Shown: piece by piece, positions 11,649-21,170 of the stretch
How the letters are laid out: each line of letters begins with the position of its first letter
Position numbering within the stretch: position 1 is the stretch's first letter
From: Centrapalus pauciflorus
Lineage: Eukaryota > Streptophyta > Magnoliopsida > Asterales > Asteraceae
Direction of reading: 5' to 3'
NCBI GenBank assembly: GCA_020465985.1
Contig: JAANYP010002952.1
Location: 101,001 to 165,000 of the forward strand
DNA: 64,000 nucleotides
Translations under genes and position numbers: made by a program
Notes under the pieces: model-generated
Told to the model about the DNA's origin: nothing
Seen by the model: only the letters and a program-made list of their open reading frames with translations
Databases searched by the model: none

Positions 11649-11732
11649 CCAAACCTCGAAATTACATCATTTTACGCAAATTGCTCAACATTACTTAAAA
11701 TAAAAATACAAATAAAAGGCAAGGTGTTATAT

Positions 11733-12913
11733 AGCTTTTCTTCATGGGGATCTAGATGAAAAGATTTATATGAAGCAACCAAAGGGCTATGTGGAAGCAC
11801 GGAAGGAAGAGAAGGTGTGCTTACTTAAGAAGTCCTTATATGGACTTAAACAATCCCCACGAATGTGGTATATCAAGTTTGATGATCACATGATAGCTCA
11901 TGGTTTTAAAAGAAGTTCCTATGACAGTTGTGTTTACTATAAAGAGTATAGAAGAGGGAAGTATATCTATCTATTGCTCTATGTAGATGATATGCTTCTT
12001 GCTTGTGAAGATAAGTCAGAGATACAAGTCACAAAGAAGTTGTTGAATAATAAGTTTGATATGAAAGAACTTGGGAATGCAAAGAAGATTTTGGGGATGG
12101 AAATAATTAGAGATAGATGCAAAAGAGTTTTGAAGTTATCACAGTCAGGCTACATACAAAAGGTGTTGTCCAAGTTTTCTATGGATAATGCAAAACCAGT
12201 AACAACCCCTTTGGGCCTCCATTTCAAGCTGTCAATGAAAGATAGTCATCAAAGAGGTATAGCAGAAATGGAAGCAGTGCCGTATGCACAGGCTGTTGGG
12301 AGTCTGATGTACTTGATGGTAGGTACAAGGCCAGATTTGGCGTATGCTGTTAGTTTGGTAAGCAGGTACCTATCGAATCCATGGAAGGAACACTAGAGAG
12401 ACTTGAAGGGTACAAGTGAAATGGGTCTGATTTCTGGGGCTGATCAGACATGTAGCAGTGTGATAAAAGGTTATTCTGACTCTGATTTTGCAAAAGACTT
12501 AGATAAGTTTAAGTCAGTAAGTGGATATGTGTTCAAAGTTATGGGGTGCACAGTAAGTTGGAAAGCAACTCTGCAGCATGTGGTTGCCCTCTCTTCAACA
12601 GAAGCTGAATACATAGCTCTGACAGAAGCTGTGAAAGAAGCTATGTTGTTGAAAGGCTTTTTAAGTGAAATTGGAGTGTCTCATGAAGGAGCAGTGGTAT
12701 ACTGTGACAATCAAAGTGCCTTACATCTGTCAAAGAACCCAGCTCATCATGAGATATCAAAGCATATCAACATGAAGCTACACTTCATAAGAGAGATCAT
12801 AAGCTATCAAGAGGTCAGGTAGAAAAAGTTCATACTGATCAGAATGGAGCTGATATGTTGACAAAAGTTTTACCTGGTTCCAAGTTTCAGTGGTGTTTAG
12901 GAGATCTTCATGT
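11733..12913 (+). pseudogene. pol: Ty1/copia Pol remnant, RT C-terminal part and RNase H (element D)
   Basis: Begins mid-RT immediately right of element C with AFLHGDLDEKIYMKQP, then SLYGLKQSPRMWYIKFD, the catalytic YVDDMLLAC, ELGNAKKILGMEI and the RT tail TRPDLAYAVSLVSRYL. An in-frame TAG at 12394-12396 follows, at a place where related copia proteins have Trp, with about eight residues missing after it. RNase H follows: GYSDSDFAKD, SWKATLQHVVALSSTEAEYIAL, VYCDNQSALHLSKN, HINMKLHFIRE. A one-base shift near 12815 moves the conserved tail (GADMLTKVLPG) to another frame. The tail is cut by element E at 12914 and its last codons lie at 17745-17759. The N-terminal half is missing from the window. 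Confidence 0.9.
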
Positions 12914-13037
12914 TGATAATTGGTATAAACTCTCTTGACCTTTTCTCATTAATCAACAAACATATAAATAATACAAAGGGAATAATGGGCCTCAACCCAA
13001 AATACAAAATGACATCTATTATAAAAGTCCGTTAATA
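12914..13037 (-). repeat. 3' LTR of element E
   Basis: 124 bp, identical by eye to 17616-17739. The minus-strand end TTATCA abuts the CATGT target duplication. The stop codon of the polyprotein (13032-13034) lies inside this LTR. Confidence 0.93.
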
Positions 13038-16000
13038 GTCCCCCGCAGTTTGAGGGGGAGAACGAACACTCAAACTGGAACGAAAATCTGCAAAAAGCTG
13101 ATATGGAAGCCCCTTAGTGAATATGTCTGCATACTGAAATCTGGACGGCACGTGTAAGACGCGAACATGACCGGCAGCTACTTTATCCCGAACAAAGTGA
13201 ATGTCAATCTCAATGTGCTTGGTTCGCTGATGTTGTACCGGATTTGCTGACATGTATACGGCACTGACATTGTCACAGTATACTATGGAAGCCGTTTGGA
13301 GGGGAAGGTGAAGTTCGCAAAGAAGATTCAGTACCCAAGAGAGTTCAGCAACAACATTAGCAACACCTTTGTATTATGCTTCGGCACTAGACCTGGATGT
13401 GGTATCTTGGCGTTTGGTGGACCAAGAGAGAAGATTATCACCTAAGAACACGCAATATCCAGATGTGGATCGACGAGTGGCCGGGCAGCTTGCCCAGTCA
13501 GCATCAGTATAAGCGGTTAGCTGGGAGGTGGTCGAACGGAAAAACTGAAGGCCAAGATCAATTGTTCCACGTATGTAGCGCAAGACACGTTTCATAGCAT
13601 TAAGATGTGGTTCACGATGGTCATGCATGTAGAGGCATAGTTGCTGAACTGAATAAGCAATATCCGGTCTAGTGAATGTGAGGTACTGAAGGGCCCCGGC
13701 TAGGCTACGATAAAGAACTGGATCAGACACGGGGTGGCCTTCAGGACCTAGTTTGCTGTCAGTATCAACCGGTGTGCGACACGGATTGCAGTTAGCCATG
13801 TGAGCCCGTTCTAAAATTTCCAAAGCATACTTGGATTGAGACAAGAAAAGATCTGAAGCTGAACGAACCACCGAGATTCCAAGAAAGTAGTTAAGTGGAC
13901 CGAGGTCGGTCATAGAAAACTCACGATGAAGTAAGGCAATGACTTTCTGCAAGAGAGGCGAGGAGGAAGCGGTAAGAATGATGTCATCCACATAGATGAG
14001 CAAGTATGCAATATCTGATCCCCGATGAAAAATAAACAGAGAGGTATCGGTTTTTCTGTGAGAGAATCCAATGCGAGTGGCAAAATTCGCAAATCGTTGA
14101 AACCAAGCACGGGGGGCCTGTTTAAGGCCGTATAATGATTTCTGTAACAGACAGACATGATCAGGATGTGTGATGTCTTTGAATCCCGGGGGTTGATGCA
14201 TGTATACCGTTTCGGATAAATGCCCGTTGAGAAAGGCATTTTTCACGTCAAGTTGGTGAATGGGCCAGTTGTGACAGACCGCAATGCTCAGAACGGTACG
14301 TATGGTGGCTGGTTTGACCACCGGACTAAATGTTTCGTGACAATCAATACCCTGTTTTTGACTTCGACCATTGGCTACCAACCGAGCCTTGTAGCGATTA
14401 AGGGAGCCATCTGCATTAAATTTATGTCGAAATAACCACATGGAGCGAACTATATTAACACCTTTTGGTCGAGGTACAAGTTTCCACGTACTGTTTTTAA
14501 TTAATGCATTAAATTCATCTGTCATAGCATTGTGCCAATTGGGAATTTGAAGAGCTTGAATATGAGAAGTGGGGAGGGGAGCAATGTGAGACGCAAGGAG
14601 GTTCAGACGTTGAGAGAATCGGTGGGAGGAGTTTCAACGATAGGTGATGTAGAGGGTTGTATGACTGTGGGAGGTGGAGGTGGAGTGTTTTGAGGAGACG
14701 TGAGAATGGTACGAGCAATAGGGGAAGGACTATCGAGAAATGAGTATGATTGGGGGGGTAGAGGTAAGTGAGGTGTATGGAAATTGAGTTTCATCAAAGG
14801 TTACGTGACGAGAGATTATGACTTTGTTGGTGGTAGGTTGAAAGCAGCGATAGCCACGATGATCAGTGGGGTAGCCGAGAAAGATGCAAGGGGTGGATCG
14901 AGGTTGTAATTTATTAGAGGGGAAGGTGTGAGGGTAACATAGACAGCCAAAAATTCGAAGATGGTTGAAGATTGGGTGTTTGTTGAATAGTTTAGTGAAA
15001 GGGATTTCATTATTGATTGCAGAAGATGGTAGAATGTTTAGTAAGTGAACAGCCATAAATAGGGCTTCGACCTAGAAATTAGGAGGTAGGGAGGCTTGGA
15101 AGAGGAGGGTGCGGATATGATTGTTAATTGTGTGAATCATGCGTTCAGATTTCCCATTTTGTTGAGAAGTTTTTGGGCATGAAAAACGGAATTGAATGCC
15201 ATTATTTTTGAACAAGGTGTGTTGTTGGGAGTTATCAAATTCACCGCCATGGTCACATTGGAAAGCTTTTATTTGTTTATTGAATTGGGTTTGCACATAT
15301 GCTCGAAATTGAACAAATTTTGAAAACGCATCTGATTTTTGCTTAAGCGGATAAACCCAAAGAAAATGAGTATAATGATCAAGAAAAAGAACATAATAGT
15401 TAAAACCACCAACACTCGGAATTGGAGAAGTCCATAAATCCGAATGAATAATATCAAAAGCATTATCAACCACAGTACTAGAAGAAATAAACGGAAGCTT
15501 CACATGTTTGCCAAGTTGACAAGCATGGCACAAAGTCAAAGGCTTTGTATTATTACAGCGAATTAAATTGCAAGAAACAAGACGACGTAGCACTTCCTCG
15601 CCGGGATGACCGAGTCGTTGGTGCCACGTGGAATGACTGAAGGAAAGAAAAGCAAGCTGGGTATTGGTGGTGAACGGGTACAGATCTCCATTGCTATCAC
15701 ATCGGTGGAGTAGCTTCTTGGTCAGGTAATCCTTCACAGAAAAACCAAACTCATCAAATTCAACTGTACATTTATTGTCACGAGTAAAACGACGAACAAA
15801 TATAAGATTTTTGACTATTTGGGGAGTGACAAGGACATGTTTTAAGTGAAGGCGATGAGGGGAGGATGACAAGATGCTATGACCAGTATTAGTAACAGGA
15901 ATGGAGGCTCCGTTGCCAACAAATATAGATGAAATTAATGCATTATTATCAAAAACAGTAGTAAGGTTACTTGTACCTGCCGAGAGATGTGAAGTAGCGC

Positions 16001-17066
16001 CCGTATCCATGTACCATCCAGAGTCCTCACCCGGGGAAGGTGGCTGCAATGTCATTGTGCTGAAAGCTTGTGGAAGAGTAGTGGGCTGATGAGTGTAGGG
16101 AACAAAGGTCTAGTAACCATGTTGAGAGGGTGTTGGTGTAGATGAGGGAGGCAAAGGAGGTCGTGGGGTATGTGGTGTGGGGCCGAGAAGACCGGGGTTA
16201 TGAGCCGCAGGGGGTGGGGGTTGGGGCCTTGGGGTATGTGGTCGTGGGTGGATGTTATGTGGTGAGTATGATGGTGAGTATGATGGATTGGGTTTAATAT
16301 GAAGAAATCGACACTTGTCACCAAAGCGACACGGGCCACGTTGGTAGTTTCAACATATTTGTTTCGGAGAAGGATTAGGGGAGGATGAGGCAAGTAAAAC
16401 TGTTGGAGCGGAAGGGGTATCATGGTGGTTGGCTCGAGTTTGTTTGCGGTTTAGGCGGGATTCTTCTAGGGTGAGCATGGAGCGGGTTTCAAGTAGCGAG
16501 GGTGGGGATTTGCTATGGCGAATAATACTTGCAACATTATCGTATTTATCTCCTAAACCAGCCACAACATACATAACCAGAGTTTTTTCTTCTATGGGTT
16601 GGTCAATATTTGCAAGAAGATCAGCAGCAATTTTAATTTTCTTAAAATACTCAGCAATAGATTGATTACCCAATTCAAGAGAGCGGAGTTCTTCTTGAAT
16701 TTCCATGGCACGAGCTTCCTTGTTGTCGTGGAAAAGGTTGTGAAGATCGGTCCAAACGGAATGGGAGGTCGCGTTCCTTTTCAACACCGTTTGCAGTAGG
16801 GAGGTGGAGATCGAGCCATAAATCCAGACTTTCACCAGTGAATCTAAGCGTTTCCATTCAGCAAGTGTTTCGGGGTTGCTAGTAATAGTGCCATCAAGAA
16901 AACCTAGAACCCCAAAACTATCACAATGAGAGGTAAATAGTTCACACCAAGCATCATAATTGAGTTGATCAAGATCCAAGACTAGGGGAACGTGGGTTTT
17001 GATGTTGGTAACACCAAATGCTTTGTCGGCATTGAACGCGGATGCAGGAGAATTTGTTACTGACAT
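13032..17066 (-). pseudogene. gag-pol: Copia gag-pol polyprotein of element E, interrupted by stops
   Basis: Most of the coding region keeps one minus-strand frame from the ATG at 17066. Gag: VPLVLDLDQLNYDAWCELF, then a CCCH-type zinc finger (C-x7-C-x5-C-x3-H) interrupted by TGA at 16350-16352. Protease: WYMDTGATSHLSAG. Integrase: HQRLGHPGEEVL, CHACQLGKH, HSDLWTSPIPSVGG, QCDHGGEFDN, QQNGKSER. RT: RYKARLVANG, LDVKNAFLNGHL, SLYGLKQAPRAWF, LLIYVDDIILTAS. RNase H: YTDADWASCPATRRSTSGYC, then TKHIEIDIHFVRDKV. Stops at 16350, 16110, 15072 and 13374, plus a likely frameshift pair in the proline-rich linker near 14600-14750. The element cannot make its own Pol as it stands. Confidence 0.92.
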
Positions 17067-17603
17067 TTAGGTTGGCTGGAAAGTGGTTGAAATAACCGGC
17101 GATTGGGGCTGTGGTGCGGAGGCAGAAGGCGGCGCCTGTTGGCTGCCGGCGGCTGAACAGGAGGAGAAAGAAGGGGGGGCGGCGGTTAGGTCACAGGAGA
17201 ACAAAGGGGTGCGGTCGACGGCTGAACAGGAGGAGAGAGCAGAGGGAGGCGGCGGCTCCTAGGGTTTAGCGACAGCGGCGCCTAGGGTTTAGTGCGGCGG
17301 CGCCTGGGGTTTGGATGCGGCGGCTGCGTGGTGAAGGGTTTTTCAGGCGGCAAAGATGTGGAGGAGAGGTAGAAAACGAATTAGGGTTTAGGGGGAGAGA
17401 TGAAGCGCTGGTGGAGTGGGCTGCGGCAGATGGCGGCCGCAAGGGAGATGGTGGCGGTAGATGGTGACCGCAAGGGAGAAGGAGGAAGAAGAAGAGGCAG
17501 TGGCGGCGCTAGGTGGCCGGCGGCGGGAGGTGGGCGACGGCCGTTTTAGGGTTAGGGTTAGGGTTAGGAGAAAGAGAGGGTAGGGATTAGGGTTAGGGTT
17601 ATT
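17067..17603 (-). promoter_or_regulatory. GC-rich leader of element E with telobox-like and TTAGGG repeats
   Basis: Untranslated leader between the primer-binding site and gag. Minus-strand AAACCCTA/CCCTAAA motifs occur near 17261, 17281 and 17379, and runs of CCCTAA (six-base period, TTAGGG on the plus strand) at 17545-17568 and 17581-17600. Otherwise rich in GGC/GGAG triplets. AAACCCTA is the known plant telobox, a promoter element. A role here is inference. Confidence 0.55.
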
Positions 17604-17615
17604 GCTCTGATACCA
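17604..17615 (-). promoter_or_regulatory. Primer-binding site of element E
   Basis: TGGTATCAGAGC on the minus strand, immediately adjacent to the LTR edge at 17616. Confidence 0.92.
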
Positions 17616-17739
17616 TGATAATTGGTATAAACTCTCTTGACCTTTTCTCATTAATCAACAAACATATAAATAATACAAAGGGAATAATGGGCCTCAACCC
17701 AAAATACAAAATGACATCTATTATAAAAGTCCGTTAATA
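17616..17739 (-). repeat. 5' LTR of element E
   Basis: 124 bp, identical to the left LTR. Outer edge followed by the CATGT target duplication at 17740-17744. Confidence 0.93.
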
Positions 17740-17744
17740 CATGT

Positions 17745-18040
17745 ATCTCAATACTTTTAATCAAGGTGGAGATTGATGATGTGCATGCATGTGTGCATGG
17801 GCACACGTGTGAGTGATTAACAAGTATATGTGCTGGTGATGTTTCTAGTCGTTTACATTCTGTTATATTTCTGTTTCTTCTTTTGGTTATAGTTGAGACT
17901 AGTAGTTTGTTAGTTAGTTAATTTGTTAATTCATTGTTAACCAATCTTGTGTATAAAAGGCAGTAGAGGATCTCAGTTGTATTCAATCATTTTCATTGCT
18001 TCATGTTCAATAAAGAATCATTCAACCATAATTCTAACGG
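17745..18040 (+). repeat. End of copia D pol, polypurine tract and 3' LTR (end approximate)
   Basis: Right of E the last codons of D's pol continue to a TAA at 17757-17759. They are followed by a polypurine tract AAGGTGGAGA (17763-17772) and an LTR starting TGATGATGTGC at about 17774. The LTR has a TATA box (TATAAAAG, about 17952) and a poly(A) signal AATAAA (about 18010). The 3' boundary cannot be fixed without the partner LTR and is placed near 18040. Confidence 0.75.
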
Positions 18041-18660
18041 TAGAAAAGTGCAAGACAATGCAAGTGATTGTAAAAGAAGACAGAGAACCCACAAAATCTA
18101 TGGTTGTGGTCTTCCCTCGGTGAAAGTCCTAAACGTGAGCCGATTTACCAAATCTCAAGGTCTTCTTCTTGAGGATGGTTGAGTTGAGTTTGAGTGGCAT
18201 GCCGGTACTAGATAATGTATGGCTACCCACAAATGATGAAGTTCACACCTGGACTATGCATCGCTCTGAACCTCAACTATATACATAATTACATACAGCC
18301 TTCGGCAAACATAATATTGAATGTGGCCTAAACTTTCATTTGACAGACGATCAAGGTATGCTGTTCTTCTTCCCTTTTAAGTATAATTACACATATTTGT
18401 AATAAAACTTCAAATAAAAACATGTGAGTGCGTAGTTCAATTGGTTACCGTGTTCCTTCCTGAAGGGATGTTGATAATTATTCTATTGAAACAAATACAG
18501 GCAAGGGACTTATTATATAAAAAAAAAAAAAAGAATAGGGATTTAATTGAAATGAAAAAAGCTTTTTTGATAGTTTTTTGCTTAATTATCCTATTCCCTT
18601 TCTCTTTATATTCCTCTTATTTAATTAAAAAATAAACGTTTATGAAAGCAAAATATATAC
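18041..18660. other. Unassigned DNA
   Basis: No supported gene. Contains an A-run at about 18520-18531. A short stretch at 18425-18450 (GCGTAGTTCAATTGG) resembles a tRNA A box, but no B box follows. Confidence 0.4.
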
Positions 18661-18699
18661 ACCTTTAATCTAGCTAATTTGGCTTGGACATTAATTGCA

Positions 18700-19075
18700 G
18701 AGTTCAACATCTACTCTGACATTGATGCACCTCCTTCAGTTTCCTTGGTCACTTACAAACTTATAATGCATATATATTAACACTTGATGGTCTTAAGAGA
18801 CTAAAGGGATTAAGCTTGGGGAGGGAGGTTTTTCGATGGCCATCATTACATACTTTGGTAATCGAAGAATGTCCGGAATTAACAGTGTTCACAATCACAT
18901 CTCAAGATTCGATTACTCCAAAATTAAAGGTAGTAGATACAAGTTTTGGGAGGTGTTATGCAACATGCAAGTGAAGGACCCAACTTCTTCGTAAGGAAAA
19001 TCAAACAAGAGGTTGTCATGATATTCAATTCCATTTATTGTTTCAAATCCTTTGTTAAAAGTGTGGATCTTCTCT
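18700..19075 (+). pseudogene. Fragment of an NBS-LRR-type gene, C-terminal LRR region
   Basis: Translating from about 18783 gives leucine-rich-repeat style sequence including LKRLKGLSLGREVFRWPSL, HTLVIEECPELTVF and TPKLKVVDTSFG. The pattern 'PSLxxLxIxxCPxLxVFT ... PKLKxVxTxxG' is typical of the last LRRs of plant CC-NBS-LRR resistance proteins. The frame meets TGA at about 18972. Similar-style residues (PNFFVRKIKQE) continue in another frame, so it is broken. The bases TTAATTGCAG before 18701 could be an old acceptor splice site. No NB-ARC domain is in the window. Best read as a relic or a transposon-carried fragment. Confidence 0.5.
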
Positions 19076-19665
19076 TCTCGAAGTAGTTTGGAAATTCTTT
19101 TTCTTTTTAATCTTTGTTTTACAGGGATTCAGATTGTAGAGAAAGATTAAGCTTGCTAATGTAACAAGGAGATGCAAAATTGAATGGTATTGAAATGCCT
19201 TTGAAGCTGTTCTATAATAATGACCCCAAGTGTGCGTGTGCGTGTGTGCATATATGTTCAGAAAAGTAACACTTAAAATCGAGTGCACTCGAAGGTACCG
19301 TCCTTAAATTACATTTTCTTTTTAAAAATTTTAATCATGTTTAAATTAATGTTACACACATGACATGTGAAATTCTGATAAATTAATATTAGTATCATTA
19401 GAAATAAACTTTATTATTCTAAAACAATTAGACATAATATAAGACACTAAACTCTCAAAATATGGTTCCCACCGATCAAACATAAATTGGTGGTGACAGA
19501 GATGTTAGATTGGATTTTCCTTCAAAAATTACATTCTTATTAGTTGATGTTGTCACATACATATTTTCCAACATGTAACCATGCATTAATAAGCATTTGT
19601 GAAATACACACTACCATAACAAATTTCGGAGAACTCGATGAAGGATGACAACACATTGTTAATGA

Positions 19666-19666
19666 A

Positions 19667-19725
<59 letters not shown>
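19666..19725. repeat. Compound (CA)n(AT)n microsatellite
   Basis: About nine CA units followed by about twenty AT units. Confidence 0.95.
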
Positions 19726-19727
<2 letters not shown>

Positions 19728-20570
19728 TTCAATGGAGAACCTCGATGCATTGAGAACATCAGGGAACCAAATATGCATAAAGGGCATATTAGAGATGTTT
19801 AATATATTTACCATTTATTAACTAAAAATAGAGTTCGAATATTAAATTATTTTTTTAAAATCTTCAAAGATAATTAGAAAAAAATTATGAAACAAATCAA
19901 TATATTAACAACATTCCCTAATAAAATTTCATCTTCCTCTCCCTCCCTCTCTAACATTGGTCACTCCCCCTCTCTTTCTCTCACTCAAAACCCAGTCACT
20001 CTTTCTTTCCCTCTCTCGGCCACCGCACCATCGCCATTACTCTTTTTCGGCCGCCACACCACCACCAACAACCACTGTTCGCCCTCTCTCTCGATTACAC
20101 CACCGACCTCCCCATGCCATTCTTCATCTTTTTCTCTCTCTTGGTTGACGATGATGATGAACACGGACTAACGATGATGATAATGAATAAGGACTGACGA
20201 TGATGGTGATAATAGACAAATGATGACAATGATGAACCGATGATGATACCTCAAGGCCGAAGAAAGAAAGATGATGAAAACTATACAAATTTTAAAGGTA
20301 TATGTATAAGTTTTCTCCCACACGGCCACACAATAATAACCCTTTAATCATTTCATAAAATATTATAAATATATGGTTAGTTTTTTTTGTTTGCATACAC
20401 AATCCATGACGATGGCCTAAGAAAGATGATGATGCGTCACGATTTTGAAGATGATGAATATGGCCGAAGATGTCTCACGATTTTGATGATGATGATGATG
20501 AGACGAAGATGAGGATGAATATGACAAAGATGAGGATGAAGAGCCGAGATGCATTATCAAATCATTGAAA
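19726..20570. other. Unassigned DNA with CT-rich and GAT-rich simple sequence
   Basis: CT-rich block at 19930-20145 and imperfect GAT/ATG triplet runs at about 20145-20275 and 20430-20545. The start GGTTCAATGGAGAACC after the AT run has the look of a repeat-family end, but I could not find a partner end. ORFs here are low-complexity and not supported. Confidence 0.45.
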
Positions 20571-20574
20571 CGAA

Positions 20575-21170
20575 TGTCGTTACCTCGTCATAAATAACCA
20601 CTAAATAACTTAGAAGCTAGGGTAAATAGAGGTCGTATCAACAAGGAGCGAGAGGATAATTACAATAGTAATCGTATCAACAAGGAGCGAGAGGATAATT
20701 ACACGTATTGAGCGACGAGTGTTGCGAACTTGATTATTTGGAAAAGTGAATAATTGTGAAAGATGGTTGCTTGCTTCTAGAAAACTTAAGAAAAATACTT
20801 ACTTGCGCAATTACGAGAGAAAGCTTGATTGGTTTGTTTGATTAAAATATGTTAACAAAGATTAACCACTCACGAATTCCGCACTTAGCTTTATATTTAC
20901 TTTTTAAGAACAATGCAAAGATTACATAGACGTACCTCTTTATAATCGTTATTATTATCGTTACGTGATCTTGGGCATAGCGCGTGTTACTTTGATTACT
21001 CCTCTTAATTAAACGTGTAACTCGGCACGAATAATAAAATATCAATGAACTATCTTATGAAACACAACTAAATAAATAACAATCAAGTGTTTACAATCAA
21101 AGCATAAACAATTAATAACACGTAAACATAACTAATTGTTCATAAAAATAAACACTTAGCGTCGTGGTTC
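20575..21170 (-). repeat. Fragment of an Athila-type LTR related to the one at 28414-29462
   Basis: The minus-strand reading shares an ordered series of motifs with the end portion of the right LTR: GATAGTT-x-TTATTATTCGTG(C/T)CGAGT, then a GCGCTATGCC-like block, then a CTAGCT...TTTAGTGG block before a CA end (GGTAACGACA, 20575). Truncated at 21171 by the neighbouring LTR. Contains an exact 32-base direct repeat (20633-20664 and 20672-20703). Confidence 0.5.
20633..20703. repeat. 32-base exact direct duplication, 39-base period
   Basis: The block starting TCGTATCAACAAGG at 20633 is repeated at 20672 with a seven-base spacer. Confidence 0.9.

Larger units (their letters stand above)
9882..11731 (-). 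repeat. 5' LTR of Tekay-related element C
   Basis: On the minus strand it ends GGATGTGACA at 9882. Its start near 11731 reads TATAACACC where TGTAACACC is expected, so the terminal dinucleotide appears mutated TG to TA. About 1.85 kb. Carries a TATA box (11641-11648), a CGAAT-motif array (11025-11240) and a TGCT microsatellite (about 10254-10279). Unlike the A/B/K LTR except at the very ends. Directly beyond it copia element D's RT resumes mid-domain, so C was inserted into D. Confidence 0.85.
12914..17739 (-). mobile_element. Complete Ale-like Ty1/copia retrotransposon E, TSD CATGT
   Basis: 4.83 kb bounded by identical 124-bp LTRs (12914-13037 and 17616-17739), flanked by direct CATGT repeats at 12909-12913 and 17740-17744. 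Primer-binding site 17604-17615, gag-pol 13032-17066, purine-rich tract next to the left LTR (CTCCCCCTCAAACTGCGGGG on the minus strand, 13038-13057). Short LTRs and total size match the Ale/Retrofit copia lineage. The inserted target is the very 3' end of element D's pol. Confidence 0.93.

Noticed and set aside
17541..17600. Interstitial telomere
   Set aside because: Only a few six-base units, wrong unit length for most plants, and inside the leader of element E.
17388..17651. ORF with Asn-Pro repeats
   Set aside because: Translation of the CCCTAA repeats and GC-rich leader in an antisense-independent frame; not a gene.
18421..18535. tRNA-like or SINE-like stretch (A-box-like, later A-run)
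   Set aside because: No B box and no flanking duplication found.
19887..20171. Ser/Pro-rich ORF
   Set aside because: CT-rich low-complexity DNA; no domain, no codon signal, surrounded by repeats.
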